Shown here: positions 52,991 to 61,883 of the stretch, one piece after another | Layout of the letters: every line of letters starts with the position of its first letter | Numbering within the stretch: position 1 is the stretch's first letter | Assembly: GCF_905404315.1 (NCBI RefSeq) | Contig: NC_066268.1 | Coordinates: forward strand, 10,888,001 to 10,952,000 | Length of the DNA: 64,000 bases | Direction: 5' to 3' | Origin: Leptidea sinapis | Taxonomy: Eukaryota; Arthropoda; Insecta; Lepidoptera; Pieridae | Program-made: the position numbers and the translations under genes | Notes under the pieces: generated by a model | What the model was told of the DNA's origin: nothing | The model's input: only the letters and a program-made list of their open reading frames with translations | Database searches by the model: none

Positions 52991-53465
52991 ATAAAATTAT
53001 GAATAGGTAGGTATATATACTCATAGATAACCGTCAAATTCAATGGCTTTTCAATATATTGCTGTTTTGTGGAGTTGAATGAACATTACGTTGGTAAATA
53101 TTTAGAGAATTGGATTTCCGAGAACCGCAATACGCCTAGGGAGCGGACGGTCACCCCAGCAATGTAATGTATCTTGGTAACAAATTGTTTCGCGACCCTC
53201 CACGATTAACTGTTGTAAGTCTGCTTATAATGACCCGGCGAATCAAATTGTGTGCCCTTTGTTTCTGTTCATTTGTGAGCTTATTGCGTAGTACCTACTG
53301 AAGCGTGAAGCACTTCGTAAAATCTTGAGACATGAAATGAAAACACTATTGCCTTATTGCGCGTAATTTAGATGACACCAATATTTTCTAGAATTAATGG
53401 CGTTACTTTTTTTATAATAGGTTGGGGAATAAGTTGCTATGCATTTTATATGGAAACTCAAGTCT

Positions 53466-53720
53466 TTATAAAAATAAGGGACGAGACGATCAGGACGTTC
53501 AGCTGATGGTAATTGTCCATTACAATGCAGTGCCGCTCAGGATTCTTGAAAAACCCAAAAATTCTGAGCGGCACTAAAATTACAGTAGTTCACTAGCTAC
53601 GGCGCCCTTCAGACCGAAACACAGTAATACTTATACATTACTGCTTCACGGCAGAAATAGGCACCGGTGTGGTACCAATAAACTAGCCGGCATCCTGTGC
53701 AAAGGAGCCTCCCACTGGCA
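53466..53720 (-). repeat. SINE-like family B copy
   Basis: AAAAATAAGGGACGAGACGA, TGCAGTGCCGCTCAGGATTC, AAATTCTGAGCGGCACTAAA, ACGGCGCCCTTCAGACCGAA and AAAGGAGCCTCCCACTGGCA. The AATGAGACTTAAC segment is deleted. Confidence 0.8.
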
Positions 53721-54060
53721 ATTTTTCCCAAACCACCGCAGTTCGTTTTTATACCCTGTTTTCCGAGAGGAAAAAAGTGGCACTTTTCCGCCCTCTGAAA
53801 TTGTTAACTTATTGTTATCACGCATGCGTTATTAATTTTCGTTCTCTAAAATGGTTGACGCATGCCCACAAAAAATACCGTATTTAACACAATTTAGAAA
53901 CCTATCGACGACTTGTTGATTCTTCTTTAACGTGTGACAATCGGTTTCGATAAAAGTCGTTAGAACAACCAGGTACAAATAGTACAGCGAATGAGATTTT
54001 ATTACAAGTTTATACATGTCGCAGGGATATGATGAAAAAGAGATTTGGTCAATTCCCTGA

Positions 54061-54078
54061 GTGATTTGATCAAATCAC
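54061..54078. repeat. 18-bp perfect palindrome
   Basis: GTGATTTGATCAAATCAC reads identically on both strands. A partial copy (AGTGATTTGATCAAAT) lies at 54130-54145. No function is indicated. Confidence 0.8.
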
Positions 54079-54735
54079 GGTTAAAATCACGATGTTAAAA
54101 TAACACCAGGATTTAATCATTTCTCTAAACAAATCTAGTGATTTGATCAAATACCAGTATTGGTGCCGTGAAATGACAAAAATCTTTTCTTTGGTATATT
54201 TTAAAAGGTTGATCTGGTAAGACTTAGACATAATTTTTATCATTAAAAGAACGGTAATATCAAAAATCACAATGAACAAAAATTTCTTTAGATTAATAAT
54301 TTTACGTTATATTTTGCTTTGAGGTATATCTTTTTTCTCCCACTTTTTTAGACTTACTATTTGCTTTTTTCTTAGTTTTGTTACGTTCTACAATTATTAA
54401 TAAGTTTCTATGATGTACTCCACTTCTCTCAGTGGGTCCCAAAATACATGCATTCTCGACATCCTCCTTTTGACGCGGCCACAAAATATATATTATATTG
54501 ACTCATCACGATATACGCAATGGGCAGGATAAGGTAATAAAAATGGTTACGCTTACTATAGTTTAGGTTTATTTTTCTATCTTTGTGTATTTACCTTAGA
54601 GATGTTCTTCTCTCTCGCACGTTTTTTTTGTCTATACACAAGTAAGAATGTCTATGGTTTTGATCGAATAAATTCCGTTGTAGGTTAATGAATAATACGC
54701 AACCAAAACTATATGGCTTCCAATGTACTTAAATG

Positions 54736-54969
54736 TCATTAGCTGACCGGCATTTGTGGTTTTTGGGCTTCCGCGACCCCGATGTGATCCAATTTGCCAA
54801 TCCACCGATATGGATTAGAATAGTTAGTTGTCTCATGTATCCGCTGTCGCTCGGTCAAATGATGCTTGGCTTCAACAATCCCGTGATAAAAATAAGTAAT
54901 GATGTGACGTCGTACACTTGGGATGGACTTGATGTTGATGATCTCTCGCCAGGTACAAAATTTCAATGA
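54736..54969 (+). other. Protein-like open frame of unknown origin
   Basis: After a TCATTA start region the frame reads LADRHLWFLGFRDPDVIQFA, NPPIWIRIVSCLMYPLSLGQ and then WDGLDVDDLSPGTKFQ before a stop. The composition is unusually protein-like and the GC content is above the surroundings. The minus strand is also open. I do not recognise it. It could be a repeat fragment; no splice sites or ATG of good context are seen. Confidence 0.2.
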
Positions 54970-56086
54970 ATTATTAATAATTAGACAAGTTTTATTTAGC
55001 TCCGGGTTCTTTAAGCCTGAACGTGATAATGAAAAAAGTAAACGTTCAAGCATTTCTCTTTTCAACGTAAAACTCTCGCAAACAAACATTGGCTACGATT
55101 TTTACCTATTTTTACTCAGTGATGATATAGGACTGTCGGATTTGTCGTAACAGTTTTCAGTTTTTATTTATTGTCTCTTTTTTATAAAACAATCTTACAA
55201 AAGTATAGAATTACAAGTAGGTATGTCCTCAACCATAATCAGTGGCAATATATTCCCGGTGCTGATTAATTTGCACAAAATTTGCGATTTTCTTCAGGCT
55301 CACAGACCAGTGTTACGATTCATAGAATAAGTTGGATATTTTGTACCATAGGTATGATGAATTTGGATATATTTTTGGTGACACAGTTACCGAAGATTCT
55401 AATGAAAAATTGTTGGTAGAGGTTTTACTGATTCCAGAATTTGTAGACTGAACACATATTGGTGCCTTATTTGAAGAAGGCTGAGTGAGTACGCTAACGC
55501 AATTATCTTTAGGTTCAGTAGGAAATCTGGAGGTGGTACGATTATTCCTACGCAGTACTTTACTTCAGACTTTGCCTTATATATACAAATGAAAGTATTG
55601 GTCAACTTGAATCTATTTTCTTTAGGTACTGTTTTTTATCGCCAACAGTTTCCTCTTTATCGCCAACTTATTTGAATTTTGATTGTGTTTTGTAATTAGT
55701 AACAGGTTTTCTGTTTCCGTGTTAGTTTTAAATTTTATTGACTATTCTAGTGATATATAATATTTCAAGTGTTATATTCAAGTGATATAATTATAATACT
55801 TCAAGTGTTATTATTACTTATGTTAATGCTGACTTTGACTTTCACAAGATTGACGCTGCAACAAATAGGAATGATGACTGACTTTGAAAAGGTGTCGGAA
55901 AAAATATACGATTAGTCACGTCGTGCTTAGAATTGAGCCGATCTGAGACAACATAGTACTGGACCACCAAATATGATTTGAGCGTGGCGTTCGATAATAC
56001 AGGTCGTATGTTTCTGTAAGGATAGTGCCCCGTAGGTTATTTAAGAAAATACTTCATTACTGCTAAATTGGATTTAATTATATCTT
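54970..56086. other. Gene-free AT-rich stretch
   Basis: No exon or clear repeat family recognised. 55720-55830 contains near-tandem TATTCAAGTG(A/T)TAT-type words. Confidence 0.35.
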
Positions 56087-56228
56087 ATCCCCCTTATTCA
56101 TAATAGTCTGCTAACTTAAAACATTGCTAATTCTCACTCTGTCTCCTTCTATTGACCTAAGTCAGAATGAGAAAAAACACTCCTTAGCGGCTGTTTAAAG
56201 TTAGCGGACCATTATAAATAAGGGGGTA
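56087..56228. mobile_element. ~142-bp fold-back MITE
   Basis: The left end ATCCCCCTTATTCATAATAG ... GCTAACTT is matched by the right end read on the minus strand, ATACCCCCTTATTTATAATG ... GCTAACTT. TA-rich flanks suggest a mariner-type target. Confidence 0.7.
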
Positions 56229-56744
56229 TATCTTTAAACGAGCAATTCTTGTATATACATAATCTGAATCTCGAAAACGGCTCCAACAACTTTCATTAAA
56301 TTTAGCATACGGGGGATTTCGCGGGCGATAAATCGATCTAGCTAGGTTTTATATTTAAAAAAAATGTAGTTTTATACGAGTTTTAATAAGAAACAGCTAC
56401 AATAACATTAGAATACAAAGGTAAATTTTGCCACTATATAAAAGACTATAATAGCTCAGATGGGACATTGGGTGATCGGGAAAACAGAAAACCCCGGTTT
56501 GAATCTAGATGTCCTATTAGTTTTTTTTTTATTCAAGTTTTGTACATTCTTTAAAATCCGAGCAAGGCTTGGTCGTCCGGATATTTATGGATAAGGCGTT
56601 AACACATATTAAAAAAAATAATGCTCTCTTTTCTTAACGACGGCGCGTTATAAAGGGTCTTTCATTAAGGGCTTCCTATCTTCAAATTTAAATAAAACAA
56701 AATTTGTGTTAGATATCATCAACAATTTTATTCGTTTGAAAAGC

Positions 56745-57857
56745 CTATCGATGCCATTCTGTGTGGAATATAACATCGTTCAAATGTCCGCCCCGGCTTC
56801 TCTGGGTGGCGCGCATCCGAAATGTCAAATTTTCCATGACGCTGGTGCATAAATCAGGCTGAATTTGACCGATGGTATGGGTTATGTTGGCTTTGAGGGC
56901 CGCTTTGGTTTGTGGCTTATTCGCATAGACTTGCGACTTAAGAAAACCCCACAAGAAATAGTCTAATGGGGTCAAATCGCACGATCTCGGTGGCCAGTTC
57001 ACATCATCTCCACGTGAGATGACCATGCCATCGAACCGCTCATGCAGAATGTCCAATGTGGCATGAGCGGTGTGGCACGTAGCGCCGTCCTGATGAAACC
57101 ACACTCGTTGGTGTCCATATCATCCAATTCAGGCCAAAAGAAGTTGGTAATCATCGACCTATAGCGCTCTCCGTTTACGGTGATGGCCTGGCCAACGTCG
57201 TTTTCAAAGAAATATGGACCGCTGATGCCGCCAGCCCAAAATCCACACCAAGAGCATCCAATGCATCCCGAAAAAGTCACCTTTTTCGGGGTGCATTGGA
57301 CGCTCTAGGATCTCATGTGGATTTGTATCGGCCCAAATTCGACAATTTTGTTTGTTCACGTACCCATTCATCCAGAAATGGGCCTCATCACTGAAGATGA
57401 TTTTTCGATGAAAATTAGGGTCAGTTGCCAACTGCTCCAGAGCCCATTCAGCGAACACAAGTCTTTGTCTATGGCCGTTTACCTTCAGCTCCTGGGTCAG
57501 TTGAATTTTGTACGGGTGCAAGTCACGACGCAAAATTCGCCAAGTTGTGGTCTGTGAAAGGCGAAGTTCTTGTGAGCGACGCGAAATCGACTACCTCGGA
57601 TTCTCCTGCATGCTCTCACGGACAGCGGCGATGTTTTCGGTAGATCTTGCGTTTCGTCGGCGTACGGGTGTTGGTTGATCGTTTACTGAACCAGTGGACT
57701 CAAATTTATCCACCACACTGCGAATAGTCCTCTCGGTAGGACGATTATGGCGCCCGTAAAATGGGCGAAGCGCGCGGAACGTTGCCCGAACAGAACACCC
57801 ATTTTGATAAAACAATTTTATCATTTGCTCGTGTTGTTGGAAGCTATATCCATCCAT
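56745..57857 (-). pseudogene. mariner-like transposase (DD41D), inactivated
   Basis: Cut-and-paste transposase. The ATG at 57857 starts MDGYSFQQHEQMIKLFYQNG; an HTH region (CSVRATFRALRPFYGRHNRP) and linker QPTPVRRRNARSTENIAAV follow. A nonsense TAG at 57593-57591 (after ENPR) interrupts, but the frame continues (RRSQEL, TTTWRILRRDLHPYKIQLT). First catalytic Asp in IIFSDEAHFW. After MHPEK a 24-bp inverted duplication (57252-57305) shifts the frame. GPYFFENDVGQAITVNGERY and FFWPELDDMDTNE follow, then another shift near 57105, the second Asp in WFHQDGATCHTAH and the third in CDLTPLDYFLWGF. The stop follows FHTEWHR at 56745. Three disabling lesions are visible; the rest is well preserved, implying a moderately recent death. 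Confidence 0.85.
57252..57305. repeat. 24-bp inverted duplication within the transposase
   Basis: 57252-57275 and 57282-57305 are inverse copies with two mismatches around GTCACC. In coding sense it follows MHPEK and breaks the frame before the WCGFW segment, so one arm is an insertion. Confidence 0.85.
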
Positions 57858-57969
57858 GGTGATTTGGCAAAACAGACTGAATAAATGACAGCCAATTTGA
57901 CAGATGTAGCTTCAACAAGATGGCCGCTATCAACTGTAAAAGTTTGGAAGTCCCTATTGAAAGACCCTA

Positions 57970-60900
57970 TATTGTCTTGTTAATAATGATTCATGACACT
58001 CAATTTTTTACAAAGAAATGCCTAGCGACAGGCGTGTGTCACTCCGCGCTTTACATATGAAGTTATTACACTGGACTGAATTTAGTCGTCTGAATTCAGA
58101 AGAAATTATTAATCTAAACTCAGAAGCAAATTTAGAAACACATTAGAAGCTTTTGATCACACTGTCCTAAATTTAGTTACTGAATCAGTCACCACTTAAA
58201 GCGCGACGAATTCGGACGTTTCATATAAGTACGAGGATGGCTCCAGTATTGTCCAGGCACCAAAAAATTGGCCGTTGCCTAGCCCTGGCCGTTGGCTCAA
58301 TTAGAATTGAAAAAAGAAAATGAAAATCATGGGTGAAAGTTGGCAAACATGACAATGAGAATAGGTGTTTTAGAACCAGCAGACTTCAGAAATGATATAC
58401 GAATGGATTCGAGATCGTTTGACATAATGTAATTAAATCTTGTTGTCCGTTTATTCAAAAGCAAGATACTATCTCTACTAGATACTACTACTCCTAAGAG
58501 ACAGAATCAGTGCAAAAGAAAAAAGGACTTAACACTAAGATTTCTTGAAACAGGAAATTCAAATCAAGATTTAAATTTAATTTCTTTAATATCCCAAGCC
58601 CTGCTGATAAAAACTATCTCAGAAACTTGTTTAGACTATTACTATTATTCGGGAACATAAAACTTAGATACGTCCTCCACGCACGAAGAGCCACTAGCGA
58701 CTGAAATCAGTAACTAAATACGATTACACTTCCCTAAATATGTTTCTAATTAGGCTTGTAAATGATTCAGTCATTCAGAAACCATCGTTACTTCCCAATT
58801 TAGGAAGCTAGGATGTTTCCTTGACTTTAGGTACGATAACATACCTACGGGCGCGCGCTACATCGAAATGGCTATGCATATTCGGTTGTCAATCGCTCAA
58901 TTCAAAGCGCGTCGTTTCTTTCCAATACTTATATACAATTACCCACACCTACTATACACTTTATCAGTGCGCATATTATTTTGCCCTGCGTTCAAATTTA
59001 AAATTAAAAGGTACCTAAGTCAGTAGGTACTTACTTATTTCTTCTGCCTTAGTATAACTGTGTGGCTTTATCCGATTCGTCATCAACCTTACAACCAGAA
59101 GAACATATCTAAATAGGGATTTACACATTTTGTTTTTTTTTTGTATGAATAATGACAAATAAAGTCTGTATTCGTTTTGTTTTTGATGTAGTTTTCTTAC
59201 TGGCTTAGTGACAAAATAAATACACGGTAAGTAGGAAATATACACGCGGTAGGAAATCGGATAACTGACTAGTAAACTACTATGTCTAGGAGTACCTAAG
59301 AAGTAATTACGAATATATTGTAGTGTGCGTTATCTTATTTATCAATGTGTTACGCGTTTATCGCAGCTGCGAACAGAATGCGCCTTTTAAGCAGTCGAAT
59401 AAAGTACAAATTTATTTTTAACGTTTGAGTAAGTGAACCTTCTGTCCAAGCAATCTTTACGTATTGTCTTTGAATTTATCTTATACTTAAATTGATTTTT
59501 TTTGCAAATAATATAGATATTTAATAAATAAATATTATTCATGTAGATAAGGATGAATCAGTTAGATAGTGAGAATATTCATCACAACAAAAGAAGGATA
59601 CGTCTGTGCCCTGTTTATTGCAGGGTTGTCCTTCAGACAACATCTCATACTCACTTCGTCCGCTTATCTCAATGTTTGTCTACTGCGGATGATAAATGCG
59701 GAGGTAACATTCACAATACGTGTCTGATTCGTTCTTTTTCGACGTTGTTCTGTTCATAATATAAAAAGTCTTAAGGGTGGTAACTTCGTAAAATTTTCTG
59801 AATATATTGATAAGACGATTATGGTAGCATGGAAAAGGATGGGACTTAGGTAATTGTTATCAAAAGTAAACCTCAAACTGTTCAGTTCAGATACTCAACC
59901 CTCAGTATTCTAAGGCTTGAAAAATAAATGAATTTCCAATCAATTTACATAAAAATCTTTTTCCTTCATCAAATAAAAGTAAATATGTTTGTATCACAAA
60001 CATATTTACTACGACCTCATCGGATGTATTGCTAATTTGACGATTTATGAAGAACCAATCAGGTGATTTGGTATAATTAAAACGAAAAACAAAAACCTTG
60101 TAATCAATAAACAAACCATGTCGAACAGAACCGTCTGCTACGTTTACATTCAAGTAAATATTAAAAAGAAAGTCTATATATTTTTGGTACGACCGCGGTA
60201 TGGCCACTACACTGGTTTTGTGGCGGGTGGAATATTATAATATTTTACCACACTTACAAAATGGTTGAAGATAGGCTTACAGGAAACAGTTTTTACTTGC
60301 TCTGCGGTTATTTTGTGGCTAGTCTACGTTATTTGTATAGATGATAAAAAAAATCCAGGACACTCAAAATACTTGCGTTCATTGATACACTAAATACTAC
60401 ATAGAGATTCGCAAGGCAGACACAATCGTCGCTTATTAAGTTACCATAGCGACTACTTTTTTTTACTTTTTTTTTTTTTTCGGTTGCAAGCTGTCAAAAC
60501 AGAAACACGTACTTAACAACGCTCCAATAAAACATAAATAAAATATTAAAATAAGTGTTTAAATTGTGATTTTAAAGTGTGAATACTTGACTGGATTGAG
60601 TAAGTGATTTAAACTGAAGATAAAACACAAATTAAATTACCTTATTTACAAGCATTTACTTACGGTAAAAATCGAGGGAGTCACATCATTCCTTATTTCA
60701 CTAAACAGAGTTAAGAATTGGGGATATTACAAGATTTGAAACAATTTCAATTATCATATTCAACAACTTAACGAAATAAAAAGCTGAAGTGTGAATACAT
60801 TGCTGGGAGATAAATTAATAATCATTAATCATTATAAATACATAATAATTAATCATTCATATTCATGTTGTTATTATCATAAAAATTTATTGTTTGGATG

Positions 60901-61080
60901 TCAAAGTCAAAACTGTCAAACTGTGACATAGATCAACAAGACATTTGTATGCCATAGAGAGTGTAAAAGGGCTAGAGTTTATGGCCTGGTAATAAGACCT
61001 TTAAGCCAAAACGTAAAAGGACGGCTCACTCTATAGTATTGCCATTTCGAAAATATACTATACATACTACAGATTTTAAC
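57970..61080. other. Gene-free stretch before the RTE element
   Basis: No exon recognised on either strand. Poly(T)/poly(A) runs at 59130 and 60460-60480. 58740-58810 includes TTTAGGAAGCTAGGATG. Open frames here have no recognisable content. Confidence 0.35.
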
Positions 61081-61118
61081 AATAATCATTTCATTCGTTT
61101 TATTTAAAATCTTGCAAA

Positions 61119-61877
61119 ATGGATGTACAAATGCAATTATTATTTTCAAAAATGCAAACAGAAATGAAAAAACAAACAGAGGAAATAACTAATAGATTAA
61201 TACAATCATTTGAAGAAAAAATTAATGTTTTAGTAAAAGAAAATTTAGAGCTACGAAATACTGTGGATGAATTGAGTAACAAAGTTTGCAAATTAGAAAA
61301 AGATATACGAAAATACAATTTGATACTACACGGAGTTGATGAAGTTGAAACCAACTCGATGGAGTTAGCTCCATCGAGTTGGTAATTAGTTCACTTAGGT
61401 GAACTAATTACCAAAGTCCTACGAAACATGAAGATCGAAATAGGGCATCTAGAAATTAGAACAGCTTATAGACTTGGAAAGAAAAATGAGAAAATCAAGA
61501 GACCTATACTATTTACCTTAACAACAACGTGGAAAAAAACACAAATCCTTAAATCAAAAAAATATCTTCCAAATAAAATATATATAAGTGAAGATTACCC
61601 TAGAGAAATTTTAGCGAAGCGGAAAGAACTGCAGGTAAAATTACAAGAAGAAGCGCAAAAGGGAAGATACGCTTTCATCAAGTATGACAAGTTGGTAGTA
61701 CAAGAAAACAAGACAACAAAATTCCAAACAAGGAAGAGATTTAACCCAACATCTGGAGTTAGTGGTTCAGTAGAGGATATTGTTAACCCCCACAAGGTAA
61801 ATAGGATCACAAACTTCATGAGAAAAAGATCAGATTCACTTAAAAGCTTACAGATGGAGAAAAAAAGTATTAACTAG
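61119..61877 (+). pseudogene. RTE-like ORF1 (coiled-coil RNA-binding protein)
   Basis: Probable RNA-binding chaperone of the retrotransposon. The ATG at 61119 is followed by a heptad-rich coiled coil (about residues 8-70: MKKQTEEITNRLIQSFEEKI, LELRNTVDELSNKVCKLEKD), then an RRM-like start NLILHGVDE. At 61369-61398 a 30-bp insertion made of inverted flanking sequence introduces an in-frame TAA; on both sides the reading frame is the same, so this one event is the only break. After it come KIEIGHLEIRTAYRLGKKNE, KYLPNKIYISEDYPREILAK and a basic C-terminus, to UAG at 61875. The stop context is described separately. Confidence 0.75.
61350..61412. repeat. Double inverted duplication L-L'-R'-R in ORF1
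   Basis: 61350-61364 and 61369-61383 are perfect 15-bp inverse copies around TTAG; 61381-61394 and 61399-61412 are perfect 14-bp inverse copies around a second TTAG. The inner arms share the 3 bp GGT. Removing 61369-61398 leaves left arm, TTAG, right arm in frame. Confidence 0.95.
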
Positions 61878-61883
61878 CAATTA
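61875..61883 (+). promoter_or_regulatory. Candidate stop-codon readthrough site between ORF1 and ORF2
   Basis: TAG CAA TTA ends ORF1. It fits the UAG-CAR-YYA consensus known from tobamovirus-type readthrough. After TAG the same frame is open without interruption through a 31-codon Asn/Lys/Gln-rich linker into ORF2. ORF2 has no ATG in frame before the NVRTL motif of the endonuclease. Confidence 0.5.

Larger units (their letters stand above)
56653..57969 (-). mobile_element. Tc1/mariner element (DD41D spacing), dead copy
   Basis: Inverted ends AGGGTCTTTCATTAAGGG (56654 on) and, on the minus strand from the right, AGGGTCTTTCAATAGGG. TA lies at both outer borders. Length about 1.3 kb with one transposase gene. 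The spacing between second and third acidic residues (D in QDGATCH, D in TPLDYFLWG) is 41 residues, which fits the DD41D lineage rather than classical DD34D mariner. Confidence 0.8.

Noticed and set aside
54739..55089. 116-codon minus open frame
   Set aside because: It overlaps the more protein-like plus frame and ends in AT-rich text.
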